Assembly: GCA_013397435.1 (NCBI GenBank)
Contig: VZRG01001054.1
Span: 157,239 to 221,238 of the forward strand
Source: Erythrocercus mccallii
Taxonomy: Eukaryota; Chordata; Aves; Passeriformes; Dicruridae
DNA: 64,000 bases
Direction of reading: 5' to 3'
Below, piece after piece: positions 12,441-24,700 of this stretch. The translations under genes and the position numbers were made by a program. Under the pieces are notes generated by a model. It saw only the letters and a program-made list of their open reading frames with translations, was not told the origin of the DNA and did no database searches. The stretch's first letter is position 1, and every line of letters begins with the position of its first letter.

Positions 12441-15400
12441 GTGCAAAGAGCTGGGGACCTTTTCTATGCCCTGAATGAGGTATCAGATCAGATCCACAGG
12501 AAGGGATGTAGCTCCATATACTGAGAACAAAACATCAAACGTGTGGCATTGCTCTGTGGCTCTGATGCAAAGGAACAGAGCAAAATATGATTTTATCCTC
12601 AGAGAAGATACACAGCCCTTCTGACTGTGCTGGAGTGGCCTCAGGAGATCGGTGAGGTTAGCCAGAAAATGTCTATGTAGCTAATTGGTTCTAATTTTTT
12701 CCAAGTAGCAAAGAATCTAGAAAAGTACTGCAATGGTTACTTTTCAATAGATTCTTTTTTTTAATGAATTAGCTGGAATATTAGTTATACCATCCATCTC
12801 AGGCTGGCATCTTGACCTCAGCAATTTCAATTTTCCTTGCAGGCTGCTGAGACCAAAGTTTTGCATAAAGATTTCTTGAAATGCCTGAGGAGCTGGCAGT
12901 GTTTGCTGCTGGTTGTAAGACTCCTCTCTGAGCCTAGTGGGCCTCTATCAAACATGATTCATTTGACTAGTGACAAATAGGATCTGAACTCAACCAAATT
13001 TAATCAAAATGGGATAATGTCTGCGATTTCAGCTCAGGCTCTTGCATGGATTTAGGGTGAGCTTTTGCTTTCATAAGCTCTCAAGTGTCACTTTTCTTCT
13101 TTTTTTTTTCTTTCTGAAATTCCTTCTGGGCCTGCATTATTGCTACAATTTGTTTCACCTTTCACATTGGGTTTTTTAATCTATAAGAGCCCACTGTGAG
13201 TGACTGTAGCTGAGATGCTTTGTAAAGTAACTCTTGGAAAAGAATAGGTATGCAATTACCTTTCCTTTCCCATCTAATTTCTTCTGTAAATTATAAAAAT
13301 AATCCCCAAATCATAATAATTTTGAGATAATGTTTTATTTTTAAATTCAAATCTAGAAAAAAAAGGGATTTTTTTTTCAGGCAGTGATCTCTTTGACATT
13401 TCCTTTCCTGTGACTCCCATCTCCCTTCCTGCTTTTTTTTTTACCTTGTTCCAAAGACGAGGAGGAAGTTGTCAGCATGGATCACACTCGAGCTTTTGTG
13501 TAGTTGCATTTCAACAAACCCTCAACATTCCCTTCTGAAAATCCCCAGTTTCCCATCCCTGAAGAGAGTGGTGGCAGATACCTCAAGTTCTAGAAAAGGT
13601 TCTTGAGGGGAAGAAGCCAGACCAGCCAGGGATCCTATGAGCCAAAATTGGCTCAGAACTGTGCTGGGGTTTGCATCACCCAGAGCTGATCTGTGTGCTC
13701 CCCTTCCTTCTTGGAAGCCTGTGGACTTCTTGCCCTCCTGGTTTGTTATTTTTTGGTTTGGTTCGAGCTTAGGTTTGGAGAACTTCTCACAGGGCTCTTT
13801 GTTTCCTGGCAAGTCTGTTTTCTTGGGATTAAAAAAAAGAAAAGGAAAATAGAAAAGCACACATCTCTGCCAGGGTTCTGTGCTCCCACGTCCACACTGT
13901 GCCACTCAGGAACAGACAAGCCAATAGCAAATTCTTAGCTGATGTTGTGTTTTCCCAGCCTTTTCCCACTCCGTTTCTCTTCTACAGTCCTTTAATTTTC
14001 TACCCTTTAGCTGAGAACATTGGACAGGCTTCTATAGCCCATTTTAAAAATGAGATGTTAGGTTATATAGCCCTTCAATGAGACAAACCTTCATGTGTTT
14101 GAAAGTAAAGTGGCAACTTGTGTCCATCAGCCTCATGTAAAGCTACTCAGCATCATTAAATGGCTGCTGTGTGAAGAACTGGTGACTGTTAGTTGAACTT
14201 TAAGTCATCCTATTTCTCTAATGCACACATTATTTTGTAGAAAATCTTAGCCTATTTTAGATGAAGGATAGTGTGAATGTATCTTCATGAACGGTGCAAC
14301 AATAGATTAGAGTATAAGCTGGGATTTCAGATCAGAGCCCCTGTGATAGCCCAAATCTAGAGCTGCACATTATAGTTCCTCTCCAGGAATTTACACCATG
14401 GCTTCTATGTGATCATGCAAATAGCTGTAGGCTAAGCTCAGACGGATGGTATTCAACATTTAATCTTCCTCTAGAAGCTCTGGGATATGGTAAAGCTCAG
14501 ATATGGTAAAATTTCACTTCTCAGCTTAGAAGGCAAAGTAGGGTTTTACTAAGAGATCAGGGAAATGCAGTAACTACAGAGGAAGGTCCATTTGGATTAG
14601 AGACCAAATATGAATTTATCTTGGGTTTGCCATTGTTGTGGTCACTGTAGATGGCATCAATTTCATGAGCACCCTCTGATAGTACCTGAGAAATAATTTC
14701 CAGCAGCCCTCAGCACTAATTGTCACTAAACCAAAGACAAGCCAAATTTGAGGTGAGATTCCTTGTGTGATGCTCAGTGCAGCCATCCCAACATGTGCTA
14801 TGCAATAACTTCCGCAATAAGTGCAGAAGTTGTCATTAGTAGATGTTGGCTAGAAAAGCTGATGCCCTTTTGCCATCTACTGCATGTAAACACTGCCCTG
14901 CTCACTGTCAGGCCCTGATACGAGCATTTGCTGCACTTGTTCATGTAACTATTTGGTCCAAAGTTCTCTGAGCACAAAGAAGGTACAGTGAGGCAGAGCC
15001 TGTGAATTCCTGTGTACACCCCGACCTGCTGGAATCAGAGGGTTACTGCAATTCCCACCAATCTCCCCTGAAATTTTATTGCTACCAGGTTGTTTAAAAG
15101 GAAGTTTTGTGTGGGGAAAGGCCTTTCATAAACATGAGGCAAATCAGAATAGCCAATGCTGGGATATCACAGATCTTGGTGAGGATGTGCCCATCTGGTT
15201 GCCTGTCCCCCCTGCAGTGGGGCTGTTCTCACCAGGCTGGCAAAGGGCTCCTGGGGGGTGGACAGAAGGTCCAGCCCAGCTGTCATATATACCACCATAT
15301 AAAGCCAGCTCAAGGAAAACACCAGGAAAAGCAGCAAACCCAGAAACACTCCCAGAAAAGCAGGACAGTGGAAGGGGAGAACCTATTAAAAGTAAAGGTT

Positions 15401-16780
15401 TTTGGTTTACTGGTTGAAAAAGTCTGAGAAATGTTATCAAAAGCCTGTCCAAATAAATCCCTGATAAAGAAAACATTGACCTGTTCAAGAAGAAAGTCTG
15501 ATAAGTGAATACATTTCAAATGCATGGATCCAAAACACGTTGCCCAGTAGCAGAGCACCTTCTCCCCTCCCCTTTTCAGGATTATCTCTTATAGAAATAG
15601 ACACATGTGCAGTGAAAATCAGAACTTGAGAGGTGTCTGCAGTACAGCACGCAGCTTTGCATTCTGGAAGCATTAAAAGGCAAATCTTAAACCCTGTGTC
15701 TGACTTCATTTTAACTTCTTGAAGTGCAAAGGAGTTGTATATCAGCCTTTTTCTTCTCTCCAGGCCTCAAACTGGGGAAATGGTGAAGGGTATCAGCTTA
15801 GGTTGGTGTGAGATATCCTTGGTAAATCCTCGTTGCTTGTAAACCCATTTTCTAATGAAGCCTATGGCTGTAAGAACAATTTCCTTTGGAGTTTTTTGGA
15901 GCCTGGAGTGTTGCTCAGCTTACATTAGCAGGCCTGTTGGTGGCAAAACCTGTTTTCATCCTTTGTTTCTGTATAGGTAATACATAGAAACAGATTCCCT
16001 TGATAGGCTTCTTGGATGCTCAAGCTCCAAGGGCTGTGATTTTATAAAGCAGCTGTATTGCTCTTCTGGCACAAGAGGTTCTCATCTACTGCTCTCAGAG
16101 ACATTTACTTGATCTTAAGTCAAGTTCAAGGCTTTGTCTCCAGATTCAGCTTTTCTTACTCATCCTGAGACAATTTCGATTCGCACTTGTGTTATCTTTA
16201 CTTAAATCTCATACTTGCCATGCAATGTCCTTGATTTGTCTGTTTTTGTCCCCTGTTTACTCCCATGTCAGGGAAATTTCTACTCTTTGGTTTCCCCTGT
16301 GTGACAGATCTCAGCCTCACTGCGTCAGTTCTGACCTTGGCTCTCCCCAGCAGGGCACAGTTGGCTTTTTGCTGCTGCTTTTCAGCAGAACCAGCCCAAT
16401 TTGCCCTCTTAGCTCTCTTGTAGCCAAATAGTGCTGTGGAAGGGGTTTGTCTTTCTCTGCTCATTCAGCTCTCTCCCTCTCTGGCTGTAGAGGAGGCCCA
16501 AATGAATTGAAGGGACTTGAGAGCCTGAGTAGCAACAGAAGGGTGGGATTTTTAATGATTTCTACCCAGGACCTGACAAGAGCATCTGCAGTCAGCAGCC
16601 TTCCCACTGCAGTGGGCTTTGTTTAAAAATTTTTGTGAGTCATAACACAGGAGACAGGATCCACAGTTCCTAATCAACCTCTACAGCACCAATAGTGAAC
16701 AGCAAACCAGCAAAACCCTGCAACATGGTGCAAAGGATTCTTGCTTACCATGACAATTTTTCCATGCTTCAAATGACTGA
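12441..16780. other. intergenic DNA, no supportable gene
   Basis: This stretch is non-coding in appearance. The part from about 12,700 to 13,470 is AT-rich with several A and T runs. Open frames of 100-127 codons at 13,522-13,905 and 15,079-15,488 overlap each other on both strands and show no family resemblance, so I treat them as chance. Confidence 0.65.
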
Positions 16781-16844
16781 AATTAACTTAAATTATCTTT
16801 ATTATATCTTTATTAATTATAAGTTAATTAAATTAACTTAAATT
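16781..16844. repeat. AT-rich palindrome with flanking direct repeat
   Basis: A 14-bp direct repeat, AATTAACTTAAATT, occurs at 16,781-16,794 and 16,831-16,844. The second copy is part of a perfect inverted repeat at 16,820-16,840, with 10-bp arms (TAAGTTAATT / AATTAACTTA) around a single A. The AT-rich arms could extrude as a cruciform or bind homeodomain-type factors. No function can be shown from sequence. Confidence 0.8.
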
Positions 16845-19800
16845 CTGGAGTCATTGCATTCAGGTATTATATCTTAAAATAACCAATCATTGGAAAATAG
16901 TCATGACGTAGCAGCTGTGTAACAATTTTTTCATAAACTAAATTGCTTTTTATTTGCTCATAAATCCTCATCTAATATGATTTTTGAATCATTACTATTT
17001 AATCAGCAATACGAAGTCCAAGGGAATCCTCATGAAGCATTACTGCAAAGCACTGTACATGCCGTGTTGCTGTCTCTAATCTAAAAATTCAAGCCTTCCT
17101 ATTTTCTGGTAGCAAGCCATACAAAACTTAAAAATAAAGACCGTTCAGTTGACGGTTTAAAAAAATAGTAGAACTCCTTTCCTTCTGACGAACAAGTAGT
17201 AAACTGATGGTGTCTTTGGGATGCCCTTGACTGACATCGCCTGGGTCATAGAAAGAGCTGCTTGCTCCTTGGAGAATCCCTGTAAAATCACTTGGACTCG
17301 ATCAGTGCAATTGTTTGAGGGCTTGGTGCCCTGATGTGCAGCCTACGAAGCAGAGCTGGCTCACAGACAGAGACCAGGAGCTGCAGCTGCCAGTGCCAGG
17401 CTGGCTGGTGTGAATGCCGTGGGCAGCACACGCTGCTGCTGCCGCTGCCGCTGCTGCTGCTGCCAGAAATGCTGCGGAGTGCCCAGACACCCCCTCAGTG
17501 CTGAAACACAAAAGATGAGGCTGCTTCACTCCTCAAAACACTTGTCAGCACCACGCAAGCCCTTGCAAGGTTTTCAGCGTGCGCCAATCCTCTACAGTTT
17601 CCTGAATGAAGGTGGGATAATTTGAAGATCAACGGGAGATTTCAAAGCAAACCTCTGGTTTGAAAGCTTTTCTTCTTCCTTTGTCTTTTCTGTTTCAGCC
17701 AGGCCGTTCAGACCTCAGCTTGAAGATGATGTCTAATGCAGTCCTTTCCTGTGACAGTGACTCCATTCTTAAGTCACAAATGATGTTTCCTGTAACCATA
17801 GGTAACTTATAGAAAAAGTACATTAAAAAGCTTTGGGGTATTTTAAGGTTATTCCTTTAGAGTTTATGAGAAAAAAATGTATTAAAAGGCAGTGTAAACT
17901 ACATTTCCAAGTGTTCATAAGTCTCTTGGAAGAGTTTTGGGGGTTTTTAAACCTCTTCAGCATTATACTCTTAAAATGGGCATAATCACAGAAGCCCACC
18001 TTCCGTTACTTCATATTTTCCATTAAAAAAATCCGAATTTTCCCATTTTTGAGGGTCTTTTTCTTGTAAGGCCTGTGGATTTAGAGTGCTCCTCTTGTTA
18101 TAGTCCTGTGGGTTTAAACCAGTGTCACAAATGTGCTTGGACTCAGCAAGAGTTTTAAAAGTCCTGAAACAATGATGTGTTCATTATTGGTGCAGATGGG
18201 GCTGTAATAGAAGGGATGAAAAGAATATGTATAATATTGGGAGTGAAAGCAAAAATAAATTAGAAAAGAAAGTCTATTAATTTCAAGTCCTGAAAATGTT
18301 CTCTGGGTCCGAGTAGGTGCAAAGTTGCAGTAGCAACTCTCAGCCCAGAAGGTTTTAGATGGTAGCACGTTCCCTCCCCTCTGAAGGAATGAAGCTTCCC
18401 ATCCAGGGCAAGGGATGCACTTCAGGGACATGTCAGGAACCTCCCTTCCAGAAACCTCTGGATCATCCACTTCCAGCATTGCCCATCCCTAACATGAAGA
18501 GGGGAAAAAAACCAAGATGTTGAGATGGGAATTGATGTTTCAGGGTGATATTTGTACCAGCTGCAAGATTTTCTTGGAATCTAATGGGTAACAAGTTGGC
18601 ATAAATGATTGTTAGCTAATGCAGCATTATACCAAATGGACCCATTATGCTGCAAGGAGTGCAAAATAAATTCTGGATGATGGGACATATTCTTAGGCAA
18701 AGAGAGAATTTCAGGGAAGAAGAAGCCTTTGTTGGCTGTCTTTGTTTGTTTAACAAGAGATCACAAAAATTACGATCCCAGGCTTAGTTACATCATCACA
18801 CTCCCTAAAAATACACAAATAATGAATTTATTAGTCAAAGTCGACATTATCTCCAGTAGTTATAGCTTGTCTTAATACACTTCTGAGCATCACAGTGGAT
18901 TTCCCAAAGGCAAACACAGCAGTAGGAGGCAGAGAATCAGATGAGAGGCCAAGAAGCTTTTATTCCACATGGACCAAGTTTGTGAGTTTTGACCCAGTGT
19001 CCCAGTTAACACGATAGCTGATGGCAGACCAGGAGCCCTGGCAGAGGAACCTGCATCCTACAAAAACACCTGATGAGGTTGGCTTTGTGTCAAGAACACC
19101 TGCAGGAAAGGGCAGCTCAGCAGGGATGGCCAGGCTGTGAGAGATTTCTGTTCCTGGGTCTCACTCTGCTCAGGACAGGGCAGGAAACCACTCAGTCCAG
19201 CACAGAGCCCAGGCAGCAACAACCTGGAACTCCAGAGTCTCTGCTCTCAGCTCCCTTAAGAAATTCAGAGATTTCAAAATCAACCTTTTTAATCTTTAAT
19301 AGCAACAGACTCATGAGAGATTATAATTGTTGATTCCAATGGCAGACAGAGAGAGAAAGAGAGCCTGGAGCCCTGAGCCAAGTTTTTAAAACACGCCCGA
19401 CCAAAAGCATTAGGAAAGCAGTGTGTCAAAGTCTTTTTCAGTCATTTGTGCTCTGGCTTTCTGAAAACAAGCTTCTGTGTGCCAGTATTCCCATGTCCCT
19501 TGCAGTTGGGCTGAGGTGGAAGAGCCTGTCATTTAATTCTTGTCTTCACTGCCAGAGCTGGCTCCTGAAGCTCATGTGGCTGAATATTGATGTCCATATG
19601 CCTGGTGCAAGCACAGACATACAGCAAATCAGTTTGCACCGCCAGTAATCCCTTGGTAAACACTGGGTGCCTTTCCAAAGATCAATTCTAGTGCCAGGCA
19701 TTGTGTTGTGGTGCAGGAGTTGCTGGGTGAAAATGTGTTCCTTGCTGGGGCCTGGGATGTGGTTTGCTCTGCAGGGCACAGCATCCAAGGCTCTGAGGTG

Positions 19801-20344
19801 CTGTAGAAGGCACTGCAGGCAGCAAAACTGCCCTCAGGACCATCCATCTCACTCAGAAGGAGAAAAGCCATGTCCTGGGATCAGGGGGAGGTGAAGTCAT
19901 GGCTTGGGGATTATTCCTTGTGATTTCCTTTAGAAGTAATAGGTCAGATCCTCCAGTTCTTTAGGTTCTGCTGCTTGGCCCCAGTATCCTCCCTTTGTCC
20001 CACGACACCTGAGCCTCTTCTGAGCCCATCAAAGCTGAGGAGACACAATGCAGGAGCAAGCAGACGCTGTTATTTCTAAATGCTCCCTCTGTCTCTGGGC
20101 AGGGGACACTGATCTCTGACACTCCCCAGGTGGCACACAGCTGCAGGAGGCCCTGCGGGAGCACAGCCTGGCAGGGGCACACTGCTCCTGAGGGGGCAGA
20201 GTGCTGTGCCTTAGGGTTGGCAACTCTTTCCATTATTACTTTTGTTTTAAGGAATTCTGCTTTCAATTTCACATTCAAACTGTACCTGCCAGGAAGGAAA
20301 AAAAGTAACCTGTTGAGAGCAGCAGAAAATGAAGGGCTATTTTA
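16845..20344. other. intergenic DNA, no supportable gene
   Basis: Mixed-composition non-coding DNA. A GC-trinucleotide microsatellite lies at 17,432-17,464 (listed separately). The minus-strand frame at 18,114-18,479 (121 codons) and the overlapping frames at 19,400-20,300 have no recognisable domain and are treated as chance. Confidence 0.65.
17432..17464. repeat. (GCT/GCC) trinucleotide microsatellite, 11 units
   Basis: Eleven consecutive triplets, all GCT or GCC, in the order GCT x3, GCC, GCT, GCC, GCT x4, GCC. A minus-strand chance frame through it reads as polyalanine. Interrupted CTG-type arrays of this size are often length-polymorphic. Here the array lies in intergenic DNA about 19.5 kb upstream of the GRIA1 start codon. 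Confidence 0.9.
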
Positions 20345-20366
20345 AATCACATTATATAATGTGATT
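20345..20366. repeat. 22-bp perfect palindrome
   Basis: The arms AATCACATTAT (20,345-20,355) and ATAATGTGATT (20,356-20,366) are exact reverse complements with no spacer. The flanking bases do not extend the symmetry. It could be a dimeric transcription-factor site or a cruciform-prone sequence, but nothing adjacent identifies it. Confidence 0.85.
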
Positions 20367-21262
20367 ATGATCAATTTCTCTTAACCCTTGAGTCATAGAC
20401 AGCTACAGAGATGGAGTTTCCCCTAAGCCTGAAAATAGGCTAAGACTGTTAACAGTAAAGTAATTTTTTATGCTTTAAATTCATCTTTCTTCATATTTCA
20501 CAAAGATAGTATCTAGAGGTTATCCTACCAGGGAAGTGCCCCCTGACCCAAAACAGCACTTGGTGGCAGCAGGTTGTCCCTTCTGTGTCCTGTGTTCATC
20601 CCAGCAGGGCAGGAGTTAGCTTGAGGCTGCCCCATGTCCAAGCTGCTCTGCATTCATCACCACCCCTGGATGCTTCAGGGGCACAAGGAGGAGAATTGTT
20701 AATTACCCTCCTGTTCCTCTTGCAGGCAGAATGGAGCCAGGGCTGATGCCTGCAGCCAAAGCCCTGCCTTCAGAAATACTCAGGGGGTTTCCTCTTCTGC
20801 AGAGAAAGACACATTTACATTTCCTGAGCTGTGCATCACACTTCGTCTGGGGCACTCTGGACCACAGCTTGGATTTGTCCTTTGCTATTTCCAGGCAGTG
20901 GAAAGGGATTGATTCCCTGATTTATCCACCTCAGTGGTCTGCCTGAAGTGGAACAGAAGCCTTTCCTCCTGCCTGGATACAAATGGGGGAGATGGAGGAG
21001 AAGCCACAAGATAGGGAGTGCTGGAGCTCAGGAATTCCCTATTCTGGAGCCAGATCTCAGGTTTGCTGCTCTGCTCCTGTGTTCAGTGTTCACCACACTC
21101 ACTGGCCTCTCTCTGGGGTTCACCATGGCCAGAGCCAGCAGTTTAAAGGTCCAGCACAAATCCTTCTCCACAATGACCTGCACAGCCTCAGCAAGTGTGG
21201 AGGAAGACTGAAGAGGGCAAAGGTTCTGGTCAGACCTGAGCTGCAGCTTTAAGATTCACAAT
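20367..21262. other. intergenic DNA with one possible CTCF-like site
   Basis: No gene is recognised. At 20,556-20,569 the sequence GCACTTGGTGGCAG agrees with the commonly quoted CTCF core CCACNAGGTGGCAG at all but two defined positions. This is a motif match only. The open frames at 20,731-21,252 are short and overlap one another in different frames. Confidence 0.4.
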
Positions 21263-21770
21263 TTTTGATGCCAAGATGATTTTTGTCTTTTCTTTTATAT
21301 ACCTTTTATATAACTTTTATGTATCCTCTATATTCTTAGCATGCATACTTGTAATTCCTTAAGTCTAATAACTTATCACAGCCCTAGTGTTTTGTTAGGG
21401 CAGGAGACCAAACCTCCTAAAGGCCTCGTAGTAGGAGCCAGAAAACCCTACAGTGTCTTGGGAAACCCAGGTCCTCTCTAGAAAATATCCTGTAAACTGG
21501 AGATTTGGCTCATCCAGGGGGGAATTCCATGGATGGGGTAATACCACACCATTCATCCAGGCCTCCCATTGGGGCATATTTCTTAGATATGCTAATTTGT
21601 AAGGTCTATAAATTGTATACATGATCTGTGGTGTGTGTGCATTGCAGCACATCCCAGCTTGGTGAAGTGATGCACCATAAGGATTCTTATCAAAATACTG
21701 AGGTAAAAACCCCTTATCCCTTAACCATGTCTGGCTCTCAATTTTTTTAGACCAGGAAAAGGCATCAAAA
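21263..21770 (-). mobile_element. candidate retroelement relic, possibly a solo LTR
   Basis: A roughly 508-bp block is bounded by 10-bp inverted repeats, TTTTGATGCC at 21,263-21,272 and GGCATCAAAA at 21,761-21,770. Inside these are TG...CA ends of the kind found on LTRs (TGATGCC from 21,266, GGCATCA to 21,767). It contains a TATA-rich stretch near 21,290-21,325 made of repeated TTTTATATA-like units. On the minus strand a 129-codon frame runs across most of the block, 21,784 to 21,395. I could not find a matching target-site duplication at these ends. The TATA-rich part lies too near one end for a textbook LTR promoter layout. A non-autonomous element or a fragment of a longer endogenous element is equally possible, and the orientation is uncertain. 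Confidence 0.35.
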
Positions 21771-24700
21771 TGAGAGTCTAACATCCCAAAGATCTGGTCA
21801 CAGCAGGGCTGGCTAGAACAATAAGCCCTAAAGGAAATTCAGGAACAGGCATGACTTGGGACATTGGATTTTTGGTCCTTTTTGTTGATGTTTGCCAGCA
21901 CACTTCTTGCTGCTCACTCATGGGTGGGAGAGGTCGTGCCTGCCTGGCCTCTACCTCTGTCAGGGAGTGCCCTGGAAAACTGCTGGAGAAAGAGGACAGA
22001 GCCATACTTCAAGCAAAACATTTCTGTAATGGGCAAAATTACGTTGAACTCCCTGGTTCAAGCTTCTGTGTCACCATGAAACTCAGGACCTTTATTTATT
22101 ATTTGTATTACAGTAGCACCTAGAGGCCCCAGGTTGCTAGGCTTTGTAGAGCACTTTGCAGGAGATGGCTACTGCTCCTATCTCATTATAAAATGATGAA
22201 GAGAGTAGGAAAGGAAGGAAGAAAAGTGACCTGACTGAGGTGCTATGGAGCATAACAGAAAGTAAAGTTTCAGCTCTCTCAGTGGGTGCTTGTGCTGCCA
22301 AGCACTGAGGTCACAGCACTTCAAGAAGCTGCAGTGCCTTCAGCTCAGCTGTAAAAAATGACTGCCTGCTCACTTCTAGCCCTGCTTCAGCAGTGGTGTG
22401 AGTGAATCCATTTGATTCCACGTTGCAACAGATTAAGTTGATGACCATGATCTGGCTGAGGGCTGGTGGCACCTTCAGATGTGTTTGCTTGGCTGTCCTC
22501 TCAAACCTGAGCCCCATTCAGTGGCTGCACTGCAAATTTTACTTGCAGTTTTAGTCTGGACATGAGCTTGTTAATTTCTGCCTAAACTATGGAACAGTCA
22601 TCTCTCTCCATCCCAGTTCTAACATGCTGGAACTCCCTCGTGATTGTTCCTCTCTTTAGTCAGAAAAGATGAATTTATAGAACATAAGGTAGAAGAACCA
22701 GTTCAGACACAACACCTCTGTGTGAGGGGTGTATGTCTGCACATCCCTGGAGAACAACTTGCTGCTTCTCCCATCAGGTGCAAACCCGGCATGGACCCTG
22801 TTGGGAGGTAAAATGGGACTTAAATTATATTTTGATGCATTTGTTATCACTCCTCTGGAATTCTGTTGGCATTTATAGCAATAATAGCTGTACTTGTGAA
22901 GAAAGAGATTCTGTTATAAAACAGCAATCTCTGCCTTTCAAAAGAAACACTTAAAAACTATGCATTTTCTTTCTCTTATCTAAAGTTTCAGTATCTTTAT
23001 AAGAAACATGAGCTGTAATTTCACTGTTTTCCTTCTCTAAAATATGTTTTAAAAGGAAATCAGACCTCAGCACATTCTGTAGTTTTTCAAAAGAGCAGTG
23101 CAGAACTGGCAGTACTACAATTTGAATCTTGTCTAAAAGCCTGACAAGAATAGGAGTAATAGGTGCAAAGTCTCTGTTTATTTAGCTCCAGCCACCACCA
23201 GTTCTGAATTTATCTTTTACAGCATCCTTATGCAATGCTGATAAAAATTCTTAATGTTTTGTCACTTGGCAATGTGAGCACCAGGTCCTGCCCGTGGTCT
23301 TGCCATGGTCCTGCACAAAGCTGGAGGCACAGTGCTAGTTTTGGCAAAGCCCAGCTGAGGGGTCAGACCTGCAGAGACCTGCAGAACATATTGCCTGGTT
23401 AAACGTTTTTTCCCAATCTTTTCCCTTTGTGTCGGCCTCATTCAGGACAAGTTCATTAAAGGCATCTTTGGTGTGATTAACTCTCTGCTCTCCACCCGTT
23501 TCACCCTTGTCTGCTCTCCTGATCCTGACTAATGCAGAGCCAGCAGTGATGATGAGGAGGCCCTGATAACTCTGCCATCTCCTTGAGTGTGATGTGATGC
23601 TCCTGCTGTTGTTAAAGACAGAGCAGGAGCACTTGACAAGACCCTCTCACAAAGCTCTTTGAGAGCCCCTCCCAAGCCCTCCCAGGCTGACAGGCATTTG
23701 AGTGAAACCCTGTGCTTTCTTCCCCCTCTTACAAGTATTTTCCCTGTGGAGTTGCTCAGTGAGGATCCTTTCCACTGTGTAAGAAGGGGTAGCAGGAGAA
23801 AAAGGATGGTTTTATTGCGGAGTGATTCGTAGAGTGAAGCTGATGCTGGGCATCCTGGAGCTATTGGCTGTGCTCTGGCTCTGCTCAGGTAACTGAGCTG
23901 GAATCAGCTCCAGGGTGGAGAGCTCTCCTCTGGCACTCTTGCACGGTTCCCCAAACCAGCCAGAGTCCATGCAAGCACATTTGGTGTAAATGCTCAAAGA
24001 GTCAGGTCCTATTTTGCAAGGACCTCTTTCATATTTTCCCTAAAGCTGGAAGTTCCAAGTCCTTTAACCCTTTAACCATCTCACTGCAGCCTATAGTAGG
24101 GAAATTTGAACAGATTAACCCCAACACTAGGCCATTTCTAATTAGCCTTGTTGCCATAGCGACTTGGAGGGGTTTATTAGCATCAGCATGGCAAACTGAT
24201 GGAACTGCACAACTTCTTTTGCAGCTGGGGAATGTAAAAAGTGAAACCCCGCATGGAATCATGCTTGCAGGGCTGACATTCAAATCACAGGCATTGTGTG
24301 CTCAGGAAAATGACTGTCACTCCTCACACAGAGTGGTTCACTTTAGCAGGAAGCAGGGGGTGCAAAGAAAGGTTGCTTTTTCCACTTTTCTTTTTCTATC
24401 TGATGCTTTAAGATGAATATTAAAATGCAAAGGAGCTGAAGAAACTCAGATACCTTATTTAAACTAGAAAAAAAAAAAAAGGGGGTAGAGGAGTAACCAA
24501 ACCAGAAGCAGTCAGTACTGGATGTGGACTCTACCTCATATACCAGAGAGCCAGGATATTCCCAAAGACTTTCTTGTGAGGAACACAGAAATGTGCAGAA
24601 AGTGGCTTCCATCCTTTATTGATATTTCCTTTTTACTACACAGGGTTGAAATGGGTGTATTTTTGATCCTGGAGGTTGTCATGGTTACGGGACTACTTGG

